From Coniochaeta sp. PMI_546 (Eukaryota; Ascomycota; Sordariomycetes; Coniochaetales; Coniochaetaceae): a stretch of 64,000 nucleotides of DNA. The stretch is taken from contig MU271150.1 of NCBI GenBank assembly GCA_021432605.1, positions 186,001 through 250,000 on the forward strand. The letters run 5' to 3'. The notes under the pieces are model-generated. The model was not told the DNA's origin. It was given only the letters and a program-made list of their open reading frames with translations, and searched no databases. Numbering within the stretch: position 1 is the stretch's first letter; each line of letters starts with the position of its first letter. The translations under genes and the position numbers were made by a program. Below, one piece after another: positions 34,804-45,988 of the stretch.

Positions 34804-35871
34804 GCCCGGATTATGGAGTTGAGCGATAGAAATCTAGAGTGTAGAAATTTCTGGTACAAGGTTTAGGAGTTAAGCCCCAGGTTATACGCATTTAATCATC
34901 ATTTTAGCGCAGCCTCTTCCCCGGAATTGTGTGGTGAACCGATGATCGATCAACACTCACAACTCTTTAAGCGCATGGTGTGGTCCATTTTATCAACGCT
35001 AAGGTGTTTGTTATTGGCCAGTATCGGCCAGGAGATCTATTTCCAGTAACCCATAACACGACGAGCCTTAAACCAAATCGCGCACCCTGGAGGGCCTGCA
35101 TGGGCTTGGAAGTCGCACCGACAGCGACAACATCGCGACACTTAGCGTGCTGCTATCCACAAATGGCATGACTTAATATGTTCTTGCTCAAACTCGAACC
35201 GTGATCTGTCCTGCAGCATGTATCGTTGGCTTGGGTGAGCTGAAGCGGAGGCATCACAGATTCCAGAAGCATCATTTGCCAATGGCAACAGCGAGCAAAA
35301 TAAGGAGAAGCTATCCACACCGGTGAGTTCGCTTGCAACCCAAAATCGATCCGGCGAACAGACCTAACACTCTCTCGACAGACTTTACCGAAGTGAGACA
35401 AGGGTACACGTGTAGGAGATGCCGTCCGCCTTGACCTCTGGATTTATTGCTGGTCGTGCCGCTCCCCTGCGGGAACAATCCGAACCCTCCTTGGCAACCA
35501 ATGCTTGGGCGTTCCGGTCAATAGCCTGAATTGCAGTGCGTCTGCCGCGGCTTGGTGGTGTGCAGCGCGCCTGATACTTGCGCCTGGATGCACACCTTCG
35601 AAACGGGCTGACTGCTGATGATGCACTCGCTTCCTTGTTGCTGTGGCTTCGGCGGCTCGCTATGCGAACCTGCCTTGCGAAATGCGTCGGCTCAGATAGG
35701 TATGCACCTGCAAAACAACTCGAGATATATGAATGTCTATTCGCTTGTTTACTCTGTTTTCTTCTCCCTTGACCTTCAACTAAGCCCCAGGTATAATTGC
35801 CACGCCATGTGAATGCCGCCTAGCCCTGGGCTGCAGCAACATCTGCTGCCAGACTCCGGCAAGATTCAGCG
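34804..35871. other. 1-kb intergenic region
   Basis: Nothing recognisable beyond short frames. Probably the 3' end of the PAN-like gene and the promoter of the receptor-like gene. Confidence 0.4.
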
Positions 35872-37211
35872 ATGGCTACGGACATGCCCCCAGACGAGAA
35901 CGTCGGCCCAACACTGCTCGCTATCAGCTGTATCCTGCTAGCCCTGATCATCACCACAACTTCGCTGCGCCTGTACACACGATGGTCGCTGCGCATGCTT
36001 GGTTGGGACGACTACACCATCGCCTTCACGACCGTCTTAGCAGTGGTACGAGTCGCGATACAGATTACCCAGGTACAGCACGGCAACGGCCGACACCGAC
36101 CTTACCTTACGCAGGATGACTACACCTACAACAACATGCTGGGCTGGTATGCCCAGATACTCCTTTTCGCTTCGACTGCGCTGCTCAAGATATCCATCAT
36201 CCTTCTTATTCTTCGCATCATCCAGGATTCTCGCAAGCTGCGGATCTTCCTGACAGCTATCATCATCGGGCTTGTGGTCACCAATCTGGCCTGCATCATC
36301 ATACTTCTCGCCGAATGTGATCCGGTGGAGGCCTATTGGAAAGGTGGCGGTCGTTGTTGGGACACCCGAGTGCGTATTTACGCCATCTATCTTACCATCG
36401 GTAGGTTGAGCTTGTGTCCTGCGGAGTATTGTTCCTCGAAAAGCACGCAACCAGGGGCTGACACGCAACAGCGTACTCTCTTCTCACCGACTTATTGTGC
36501 TCCTTGATGCCGCTCTTGATCATCTGGAATGTTCGAATGCCCCTGAAGAGGAAGTTGATGATCTGGGGGCTGATGAGTCTGGGCCTCACGTAAGTCATGG
36601 TGGATGCGATACGGTCTCTGAAAAGAGTGGATAGTCAAGGAGCTGACACTGTCAACACAGGGCCACCGGGTTTGGAGCTCTTCGGGCGTCATCCCTTGGA
36701 CTAGTGACGACAGACCTCAGTTGTACGTGTCTTGCAAAGGAGATCCCCCACATCATAGCTACGGCATGGTAGTGAGTATGCTAACTAACATATCCTAATT
36801 CTAGGGACGTATGCCATTGCCGCCATCTGGTCGAACCTCGAGCTGTTCCTCGGAATCAATGCTGCCAACTTGGCCTTGTCACTGTCAATATGGGGCTTCA
36901 TACGGCATGGAAAGAGGCCAGAAGGCTCACAACCCCGTTCGGCCAATTCGAAGACACCGCGGTCAGGTCACTCCTTCGGCAAATACACGCCTAGCCTTCG
37001 GCCCGACCACTTCGACTCACCAACGTGTGTCATTACTAGTCGCAGGGACAGACAGTTGCAATCACGGAGAAGTGAAGGAAGCGACATCCCTCTGGAACCT
37101 GGCATCCAGAAGCGGACCGAGTTCTGGCTGGTGGAAGATGCGAGCGACGACAACACCTCGCGAGATAATGTGATCCAGAAACCGGAAAGAGTGCATCGTC
37201 CAGATGAATAA
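35872..37211 (+). CDS. PTH11-like integral membrane protein (fungal rhodopsin-fold domain)
   Basis: Seven-helix plasma-membrane protein of the fungal PTH11/rhodopsin-domain family, 371 residues. Four exons: 35872-36400, 36472-36589, 36661-36722 and 36805-37211 (introns 71, 71 and 82 bp). Family marks: RLYTRWSLRMLGWDDYTIAF after helix 1, a helix-3 region KISIILLILRI, a Cys pair around ECDPVEAYW and RCW, then ATGFGALRASS and WSNLELFLGINAANL across the last two junctions. No N-terminal CFEM domain, so it is the CFEM-less type. A cytoplasmic tail of ~100 polar residues follows. Relatives act as putative G-protein-coupled receptors in surface sensing; the ligand is unknown. Confidence 0.9.
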
Positions 37212-37998
37212 CATCTTAGAGTCTTGAGCCGTCCCCTTTCTGATCAAATCGCCGCCTCCAAGGCAAGTTCGGGTCAGAGCCGAATCCAGCTTCATTTTCC
37301 AGAGTTGGAGACGCAGAAGTTTGATCATTGAGCGCTATTTGACCGGCTATGAAGACTGGCCCCCTCAGGGCTCTTTTCCCACCGGTCAGCCGCTGAGCAG
37401 CGACCGAGCAGCCACTGCGGCGTGGTGACAAATTTAGCATGCAATTCGCCGCGCTGTTAGCATAATCACTCCCTTTCCCGGCCAGCTTTTCATGCGTAGC
37501 CGAAAGCCCCTGCTCCTTGTGCAGGACGTAGTTATTCCTTGGGACGAGCTAGCCACGTTGCAGTTAGGATCATGCACGCCTCACGCGGAGACTTCCCGAT
37601 TGTCCCGATGCAACCTCCGCCGATCCTTGTTGTCTCTGCAGATTCTTCTTCACTGAAGAAATCCGGGCGGCTGGAGCGCTCTTGTCGAGCATGCAAACCC
37701 CTCTTCCGCAATTGATCGGTAGGTCGCACATACGCATGGCCGGAAATATGCAATGGTAGCGAGATGCTGGCCGATGCAGAGTTTAGATCTGGACAGTTGG
37801 TCCGTTGGTGACACGTCTTCTGGAAGTTGAGGAGCCCCGACTCAGGAGGAAGACGGCAAGATATATGGATGCAATCTCCTTGTTCCTTCAGCTGGATATC
37901 TGGTTTTCTGTTCGTTGTCCAGTTTACCTGAAATCCGGGTCCGGCTAAAGGGCGTCCGCCAGAAAAACATCCGAGTCCAAGGCTTGTGTGTTCGCAAG
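37212..37998. other. Intergenic, no recognised feature
   Basis: A minus-strand frame (37532-38005) overlaps the start of the next gene and has no family features. Presumed promoter of the GMC oxidoreductase. Confidence 0.4.
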
Positions 37999-39894
37999 AT
38001 GTCACCCACCACCACTAAGCCTCAGCGGTTATTGCTCTTGCTAGTGGTCGCCCTCTTGCACATCTCCCGTGTAATAGCGGCGGCAATACCACGAAATTGC
38101 AATGCCACATCCGCAGATTATGTCAGTCGACGAGTGATGCTTCGTGCTCTCAGATCTCATTGCTAACCAAGAGATTTCGTGAAGATCATCGTTGGAGGCG
38201 GTACCGCTGGCGCTGCAGTCGCAACGCGGTTAAGCCTAGGGTTGCCACGGGCCTGCATCTTGCTGATTGAGGCCGGTCCCTCTGCGCCGGATGAGTTGAA
38301 GATCAATGTCCCCGGCATGAAGGGTTCGACCCTGGGCACGATATATGACTGGAATTTCACGACCGTTCCGCAGGTCAATGTCAACAACCGCGTCCTGGGC
38401 GCCGCCAGAGGCCGTGTGCTGGGCGGAAGCTCGGCCCTAAACCTCATGACATATGACAGAGCCAGCAAATCCGAGTACGATGCTTGGGAGGATCTGGGCA
38501 ACCCCGGCTGGAACTGGAAGAACATGGTCGCATATATGAAGAAGTCTGAGAACTTCACAGGCGCCAACACGGCCACGTATGGATCAGCTGGCGTCGGTCT
38601 CACCGGACCTGTCAAGGCAGTGGTCAACCGTTACATTCCGGAGCAGCAGGACTTATGGATTCCAACACTGCAGGGTCTCGGCGTGCCAAAGAATCTGGAG
38701 TCACTCGGCGGTGATCCGCTTGGCGTAATGTGGCAGCCAAGCAGTATTGACTCGACTCATTATAACCGCTCATATAGTGCAAACGCTTACCTTCCCGTTG
38801 CTGGATCAAATCTCATCGTACTGACAAATACAGTCGTGTCTAGAGTGAATCTCCAGACCTCGGGCAAGAAACAAGTGGCGACGGGTGTCACTCTCAGCAC
38901 CGGAGACATCATCACTGCTACCAAGGAAGTGATTCTATCTGCCGGATCCATCCAGAGCCCGGGACTTCTCGAGCGTTCTGGCATCGGACAGGCTTCAGTC
39001 CTGTCAGCTGTCGGAATCGCACAAAAGGTCAACCTTCCAGGAGTCGGCGAGAACCTCCAGGACCACCTCCGAATACAGTCCTCCTACCAGCTGAAACCAA
39101 ACTACACATCCTTCGACATCCTCCGCTATAACGCAACCTACGCCGCCGAGCAGCTCCAACTATGGAAAAACAACCAGCTCTCCCGTTACGACTACACCGG
39201 CAGCGCTTACACCTTCGTCAACTGGCTCTCCCTCTCGGCCCTCCCGCAAATGCTCCCGCTCGCCATCCGCGCCGCCGCAACCAGCGCCTCAGCCACGGTG
39301 CGCAAACAGCTGACACTCATCGGCAACCCTGCCGTTCCACAGGTGGAAGTCATCTTCTCCGACGGCTACACCGGGTCCAAGGGGTATCCACCTGCGGCTT
39401 CCCCTCTCTACGGCCAGGGCTTTTTCAGTCTCATTTCGGCCATCCAGCACCCCTTCAGCCGCGGCAACGTCCACATCACCTCGACCGATCCATCCGCCAA
39501 GCCGGCGCTAGATCCGAATTATCTGTCGCATGAGTACGACGTTCAGGCCGCAGTCAACGCCATCAAGTTTGCCCGCAAGATCGCCACATCCCCGCCACTG
39601 AGCTCGGCGTGGGTGTCCGAGTACGAGCCCGGTCTGGACGTCGTAAAGACAGATGCACAGTGGCGCGAGTTCGTGCTCAACACGACGGTGTCAATCTACC
39701 ACCCCCTCGGCACCTGTTCGATGCTGCCGAAAGCCGACGGCGGCGTGGTAGACCCCTCGCTGAAGGTGTACGGGACGTCGAACCTGCGGGTGGTGGACGC
39801 GAGTATCATTCCGCTGCTGATCAGCGCGCATATCCAAACGGCGGTGTACGGGATTGCTGAGTTTGCGGCTGTGAAGATCATTGCGGATTACTAG
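37999..39894 (+). CDS. Secreted GMC oxidoreductase (aryl-alcohol oxidase / choline dehydrogenase type)
   Basis: Extracellular FAD enzyme oxidising alcohols, 610 residues. Exons 37999-38121 and 38185-39894. Exon 1 encodes a signal peptide (LLLLLVVALLHISRVIAA). The phase-0 join gives ADYIIVGGGTAGAAV, the FAD-binding motif (GGGTAG at 45-50). The GMC signatures GRVLGGSSALNLMTYDR and GSIQSPGLLERSGIG follow. Catalytic His547 is in YHPLGTCSM and His590 in SAHIQTAVYGIAE. Two earlier AG dinucleotides (38170-38171 and 38172-38173) lie too close to the CTAAC branch site (38163-38167) and would break the frame, so the AG at 38183-38184 is used. Such enzymes supply hydrogen peroxide in lignin breakdown or modify metabolites; the substrate is unknown. 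Confidence 0.92.
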
Positions 39895-41157
39895 ATCTGA
39901 TTATCAAGCGTTTATGGCTTCGAAGAACGAATTCAGGCTTCTGTTAGTCAGATCAAAGCAGTCGCACTGATCAGAGAACATATAATACTATCCGGCATTG
40001 ATCGGTATTTGCATGTTTTGAGCCCGCTTTGTCCTCAACGTGATAAACGTGATACCATGCCGAGGCGACGGAGATGTTTATTGCTTCCACTCTTGACTCC
40101 GCGTGATAAAATATTGTAGTGCTCTACATAGGAGACGAACTGTAGATGCCTGAACAACAAATGAACCCGTGTCAAAGCGATAGAAACGAGACTTATTCTT
40201 GTCTAGTCTACACAACACCAATTGGTAGAAAGATACATTTCATCAGAAAAGGCAGTGAAAAAGATCCAACGTAGAACCACCCAACCGATTGCCGGGCCCA
40301 AGTGATGCTAGGATGGCCTGGTGGAAGGCAATACAGACTTGAAGCTTGACTTGCTCTTGTTAGCCTATCTCATCCTAGCTGGTCCAGAAGTCTAATGCCC
40401 ACGCCGTCTCTTCACTCTTGACAGGCCAAACGCACCTCCTTCCTCGCTCCCCCGCCCCGGCAAGGAGGTAGCCGTTGAAATAAAATGCCTTTACCTAGTC
40501 GGCAGTAGTTTTCTCAGTGTAACAGAGAGTCAGGTAGAAGACAGTCAAGGCCACTCCTGTCCGAAACGTTACTGTCAGAGATTGTTGCGCAAGGGAACAT
40601 AGCCACACGCTGAGGCGCATCGGCGACAGCGCAGCACATGAAGGCATGAAAGAGTGGTGGTTGTTGGGTCGACTGTTTTGGCTTCTCCTGTGAACTGGGG
40701 TTTCAAATATAAGCAGGAGCCCTGTTGTTCGTGGGTTTTACTTAGTCGTGTTGTGGCCAGCGCTTATTCAAAGCAGCACACCCCTCCAATATATCCTGGT
40801 TGATCGTGCGACATCACGAGTTTGGCCAACCCCGCAAGGACCATAAGAAAGCCATCAAGGGGATGCAAGGCGCATCTTCTACGCATAGGCAAGGCTCTTT
40901 GAGCGTGGTATAGAGCAGACCTGCAGTTGGGCATTGGCCGTTGGGGCGCAGAACGAGCAGCGACGTGACGCGAGGCCTCGGGAATTGACAGACTCGTTGA
41001 TTAAATAGCAGCTTCCTCTGGCAGAAAGTATGTTGCCATCCCATAAGTCGGGGTTTTAGCTAACTATCACCATCGATACACACGGCCCCGGGAAGCAATC
41101 AACTCGAGCCACGCAAGCAAGTCGGCCTCTTAGCAAATCATCTCACTGTACTCAATC
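39895..41157. other. 1.2-kb intergenic region
   Basis: No gene recognised. A minus-strand frame at 40814-41044 has no features. Marks the left edge of the decay zone that follows. Confidence 0.4.
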
Positions 41158-42198
41158 ATGAGCTATTACCACTGCGATGACTCCGGCAAATCCTGGAATC
41201 TCTATGCTGTTTTACAATTCGTCAACCCGGAGCTAGGCTACCGTACATGTATCGGCACGGCAGTCACATATGGTCGTCGGTGCAGAAGAACTATCTCGTC
41301 GAGTCTCTTCAATCTCACCCAACTCGGAGCCCAGACGCCACTGGCAGCAGCAAATTCTTCCAAGCTGTACGATCTTGCTCGCTCAGGCTTATGCTGGCAA
41401 CACCAACATCAGACTTCCGAGGTCGTCGCCAGGTGGCGCGGTCTCCTGTACAAGTATGCAGAGGCACAGTCAGACAACGCACAACCTTCATCGAGATGCC
41501 ATAGCCCTGACCCTGCAACGGCCGGATCGCGACATAAACCCTGGGCCCAGGAGGCAGAGCCCAGTGTAGAAGATCTGATGGAGCAAATCCGCCTACTGCA
41601 GAAGAAGCTGGAAGCGATGATGCGATCACAGCAGAAGCGCTCCCCGCGCTCCACTGCCGGATCTACAGCATCGTCTTGCAAATTCGAAGAGCAAACCAAG
41701 GAGCAAGAACATACGGATGAGCGGCGACAGCGCGAAGAGAGGGAGGCGCAAGCCAGAGAGGCCCGCAAGCGCGAAGAGAACGAACGCGCAGAGCGCGCGC
41801 GCACAAGAAGACAGAGAGAGCAAGAGCGCGAGCAACGTGAATGGTCGGACGCATAGACAAGGTACGACGACGGGTGGAATAATATCACCATTGCGGACAG
41901 GAGCCTCGATAGCAACGATATTCCGTGGCCTACAAAATCTGGGAAACGGACAGCTGTCACGGAGGAAGAGGTGCGACAGTTCTTCCGGAAGAAGCCGTCT
42001 ATCCTGCTGTCTCACGAGCCGGGAGAGGAGAGTTTCCGCGTTATGTCGCGGGAGACCAAACGTTGGCATCCAGACAAGCTACAATGCCGGTTTGGTCGGG
42101 AGATACTTAGTGGCCAATGCAAAGACGACATTGACCTAGTTTCGAAGCTGATTGTCAAACTTTGGAAGGAGGCCAAGAAGAATAGAGAAATGGTATGA
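41158..42198 (+). pseudogene. Coiled-coil RWHPDK-type fungal gene with one in-frame stop
   Basis: One reading frame runs from the ATG at 41158 to TGA at 42196-42198, interrupted only by TAG at 41854-41856. Before the stop: a Cys/Arg-rich N-terminal module (YRTCIG...RRCRRTIS...LCWQHQHQ) and a charged coiled coil (Glu/Arg-rich, ~185-231). After it, in the same frame: TRYDDGWNNI, NDIPWPTKSGK, TEEEVRQFFRKKP and RETKRWHPDKL. This is the layout of a widespread uncharacterised fungal family; the stop sits where relatives have Trp (AW-x-RY), so TGG to TAG is the simplest event. No splice pair removes it in frame. It is a recent pseudogene or encodes a shortened 232-residue protein. Confidence 0.78.
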
Positions 42199-42329
42199 TA
42201 TAACGTGCTTGAAAGTTTGTTCTTTTATACAAACGTTAATTATAGGTGAGGGGATATATTAGTTTAAATCAAGTCGTAGCTAAAGCTAGCTCTTTTCTCG
42301 TTCCCTTTCTCTGTGCCTTGGAACTTGCT

Positions 42330-42790
42330 CTAAGCGCTCTGCATGTCTGCCTTGACGACGTCTTGCTCTTAGATCTCTACTACCTCAGTACGCTCATTCA
42401 AAGCAAAGACGCGCCGCGACTCCTCGACGGAGAGGTTGTGCGGCATGCTCTACTCCCTCTTGACGTGGTTGTCGTCCGCCGCGAAGATGATGTCGAGGTC
42501 CTCCAGCGAACGCTTTTTGGTATCGATGAGGAAGAACTAATTAGATAATGGGGACGAAGAGAAAGTTGAAGACAGCGAAGATGATTTACTGTTAAGTACA
42601 AGTTAGCAATGATAAAGCGACTGTTGTAGGCAGGAAGGGTGGTGACTCGCAGTCTTCCATCCAATGTTGGCGAAGGCAAGGGGGACTTTCATGACGACCA
42701 CGAAGCAAAAGATTCAGTTGCAGGCGCTGGCAATGCTGATACGGTACAGAGTCTTGGTCTTCCGTTCTCGAAAAGTTCCTGCTAGGAGAA
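42330..42790 (-). pseudogene. Remnant of an MFS sugar transporter, C-terminal part
   Basis: Read leftward from about 42770, the sequence gives LYRISIASACN, a stop, then IFCFVVVM, FANIGWKT, a probable former intron (42590-42650), IIFAVFNFLFVPII and FFLIDTKKRSLEDLDIIFA, ending near 42330. This is the last helices and cytoplasmic tail of a fungal sugar transporter (TK-R-LE-LD-IFA motif). Stops occur where Trp or Tyr is expected (TGA, TAG and TAA), the frame shifts once before FFLIDT, and the upstream two thirds of the gene are not found. A dead fragment. Confidence 0.72.
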
Positions 42791-44788
42791 GGGCGCCCTC
42801 CGAGATTGCGCTTCAAAGCAAGCGATGATAGCATCATGCTTTGTAAGGAAGACGAATTTATCTAGGGCAAGTTTCAGAAGCCATGGGTGCCTAGAAGATA
42901 TTAGCGCCCATTTGTAACAGTCAATTCACCATGAGGCTGCGGTCAATGCTTATTTGATTCGAGTCTACCATCATCTATAGATAAGTTCGGAAACAAGTTA
43001 TGTAAACTATCTACAGCAGATATTACTCAAGATAGCCCTAGTCAACCGAATTACTGTAGAAGTGCTCAGAAGAATTTGAGGAGAGGCGGGTTAATATGGT
43101 GGAAAGCCCCTCGGAGCAAAGGAGGAGGAGCCCCGTAGTATAAAGGTAGGTTTCACGGCGAAGCAAATAACCTGCAACCTCGAATGATGGTGTGGCCTAG
43201 TTGGTAAAACTCCCGGTGCGATGCTTACCGTCAGCTGGGTTTGGCTCCTTCAAAGACGGCAGCACCTGAGTTTGAGGTTGTGGGTTCGACTCACTGGAGA
43301 GTTTAAAAAATGAGGAGGTTAATCTCTCATTAGAGGGCCTGGGGGTACTTTTTTCCCCCTTTCGTTTGTTTGTTTTGTTAACCTTCTCTTTTACCTTTCA
43401 CACTTTTTCCTACGATATTTATCGGCTAACGATGACCGAAATAAGAAAAAGTCTAGCACAGGACGACGTTGATATCTTTAACTAGGCTGAAGTAAATCCT
43501 AAGCCTTCTTCTATCCACCCTGCCAAGGGTCTTGGGGTAGATAAAATGTGCCACTCAACCCAGAGCATGAAGTATAACTCGTAAGCTATTACTGCTCGGC
43601 CTTCCTTTTTTGTTCCGTTCTGGGATACTGAAGAAACAGCCGTGCAGAGCTGAACTCTTTGGGTAGCTGTCTTTCTGTGCCTTTCCTGCGGCTATGGCGA
43701 TTCACTCGAGCGACATATTTGGTTGCGTGCCTTCAGGGCTGGTGCCGTGCTTGTCGGGCTCTTTCGCCTCATGGCCTTGTATCTCCTCCCAACCATCATC
43801 GTCTGGACTGCATTGCTATGGAAAGGGACTAGTTCAAGAGCGACCGTTCAGTGCCCTTGATCATCAACAGGCGAGACATGCTTAACAGAGCCGAAGTGAA
43901 AGCCCTCTTCTGCGGTCGGCTCAGTAGATTGTTTGAGACTCACCCAAGCACGCGTGGTCTGGAAGTGGTGATGTTGTGTCTAGTGATCGTGCCCTCCGTT
44001 CATATCCTGACTGGACGGCAATGTACAGAATAATTCTCAAAGCGCACACCTTTGAGTGCTTCGTGAGAAAACCACAGTGTGTCTGTCACCTTCGATCCCC
44101 TCTTCCCGCCACCCAGGGGGAAAAAAACTCCCTGATCTCTAACAGTCCCTGTCTCTCCGGTACAGGTTGGCGATGGGGGCAAATCTGTTCCCATGTCTCT
44201 CCCTTCTAACCCAGGTAACAATAAAGCGATATAAAGATCGATACCAAACCCCATCTTGCATGTCGATAAGGAAGGTGTAGTCCATACGCGATGGAAGTTT
44301 AATCGTGCTGGATAACTGAGCAGGAAGTCGTAAGACGTCGTCAGATTTGACTTACCCCTGTACACTTGTCGTGTGGGGTCAGAGGCGACTTTAATTAGGG
44401 ACAGAGCCGGAATGGGAAGGCGCGATGCCTGACATGGTTGTTCTGGTCGTTGACCTATATGTCAGCTACCCGCCGTTTCGAAGATCACTGAGTCTCACGA
44501 ATGATCGATTAAGAAATGCCAGGATTGATTCTAGTGGCAGATGACTTGTGCGGGGTGTTTGGAAATGCATTTTCCTTGGTCGACAGTCGTGGCACGGCAT
44601 AGCGCAGGAGGGGCAGCTCTCGCTTCCCTTTCCGCATGTTAAGGCACCGTTGGGCGGCTGGAGCGGCGAGTCGAGTAGCGAAAGTCATTTTTTCTCTCAA
44701 GAGCAAACATCGTTCAAAGCCGGACAGCCTAGGACTAAAATCACTCGTTCTCTGCTCTTTTGTGCTGGACTCAACCCTTGTACCCATC
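42791..44788. other. AT-rich decayed region around a tRNA-derived element
   Basis: Apart from the element at 43186-43312 I see no gene. A frame starting with ATG at 43432 (TEIRKSLAQDDVDIF) stops after 20 codons and reads on past the stop for some 30 codons (AEVNPKPSSIHP), which may be another relic that I cannot name. An upstream ATG at 44636 is in frame with the BTB gene but adds a non-family extension. Confidence 0.4.
43186..43312 (+). repeat. tRNA-derived SINE-like element, copy 1
   Basis: Carries an RNA polymerase III A box (TGGCCTAGTTGG, 43193-43204) and B box (GGTTCGACTC, 43283-43292). Their spacing is about 90 bases, as in Ser/Leu tRNAs with long arms, but the D, T and acceptor stems do not pair properly, so it is not a working tRNA. 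A T6 run inside a GGGGG/CCCCC hairpin (43341-43359) could end transcription. It shares the TTCGACTCACTGGA block with copy 2 at 51.1 kb. Confidence 0.6.
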
Positions 44789-45988
44789 ATGTACGAGGAA
44801 ATTGACCCCGACGGAGACTTGTTACTTATATTGTCTCCTCCTATGGAACCACTTGCCGTTTGGCCTTTCGAAACTGACAAAATCGGTAGTTGCGACCTGG
44901 ACAGAAAAGACAAGGAGGAAGCATTTACACAATTTCTTGACTCACTTCTCGTAAGGGCTGGATCACTGAACGACGGAAACGATCCAAGGGGCTTGATTCC
45001 GGAGACCAGGTCTGACTCACCCAAGGAAGAAGAACTTTCAACCGGCGAGGTCCAGGACCATTCATCACCGCCGGCCGCTGAGCAATCGAGCTTCAAGGTT
45101 TCTTCAAAGCATCTGTCCCTAGCTTCCCGTCGTTTCAAAGCCATGCTAGCAGGTGACTGGAGTGAAGCCCATACCATCCACGATGACGGCCTGCGCCATG
45201 TTGAGGTCGAAGGCTTTAACCCAGAAGCCTATAAAATCATCATGAATGCCATACACGGCAATTACCGTGGGGTTCCTCGACAAATCCACGACCTGGAATT
45301 ACTAAGCCAACTTGCATTGATAGTGGACGACCTGGACTGCCTCGAAGCCGTCGAAATCCTTTGTGACCTCTGGCTTCAAGGTTGGTGGGAGCAGGAAGAT
45401 GTTGTCAATAGGCGCCTTATTCTTATGATCTTCATATCCTCGGTGTTTCGCCACGGCATCATTTTTGAGAGAGCTACTTACATTGCTATCATGGCGAGCG
45501 AGGAGCCAATACCGTCTCTGGGTCTTCCTATCCATGACCATATCCTCAGTACGTAACAGTCTGTTTGTCCTCTGTATAAATGAGCTTGGCTGACAAATTG
45601 ATCAGACAAGATCAATGAGACGAGAGAATATGCCGTAAACGAGGCTGTCAAGGTTCCTCGTTGGGCTATTGACCTTCTGTGCAACACTGTCGGCCTCTGC
45701 AGCTCTCGTGCGTGCCGGGCCATGATGATCGGCACCCTGGTAACAGAGGCACACGTCTTATCACTCTTTGATCCCTTGCCCGAGATGCCATTTCACGGGC
45801 GCAGTTACAACAGGACCGTGAAAGATATTCGTCAAATTCAGGTGCCGGAGTGGTACGAGAATAAACGAGGTCGCTGCATGCAGCACAGCGGCGACTGCAC
45901 TTTACAAATATTGATCGGTCCAAAGCTCGACGAGCTGGATAGGACGATCAAGGGATTGAATATCGACGCAATGTTCTCACAGAAATAG
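44789..45988 (+). CDS. Fungal BTB/POZ-domain protein
   Basis: Exons 44789-45548 and 45606-45988 (57-bp intron), 380 residues. The N-terminal BTB domain starts EIDPDGDLLLIL, continues through an acidic insert, then FKVSSKHLSLASRRFKAML, VEVEGFNPEAYKIIMNAIHG and GVPRQIHDLELLSQLALIVDDLDC, the usual fungal BTB blocks. The C-terminal part (CDLWLQGWW, then HGIIFERATYIAIM, and a Cys/His-containing end) matches the extension seen in this group. Splicing restores HDHILNKINETRE. The start at 44789 is chosen because the domain begins there; the ATG at 44636 would add 51 residues without known features. Such proteins are lineage-expanded in Pezizomycotina; adaptor roles in ubiquitin ligation are assumed, not shown. 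Confidence 0.85.

Noticed and set aside
38102-38184. Apparent 1-base frameshift between the signal-peptide exon and the GMC catalytic frame
   Set aside because: It vanishes when the acceptor at 38184 is used, which gives the canonical DYIIVGGGTAG join.
963-39894. Secondary-metabolite cluster including the MBOAT, dioxygenase, NmrA-like and GMC genes
   Set aside because: No PKS, NRPS, terpene cyclase or pathway regulator is present, and housekeeping genes lie between these enzymes.
43186-43312. Functional tRNA gene
   Set aside because: Promoter boxes are present, but the acceptor, D and T stems do not pair. The same holds for the copy at 51.1 kb.
44636-44788. Longer N-terminus of the BTB protein
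   Set aside because: The upstream ATG is in frame, but the extra 51 residues are unlike the family, whose BTB domain begins at the Met at 44789.
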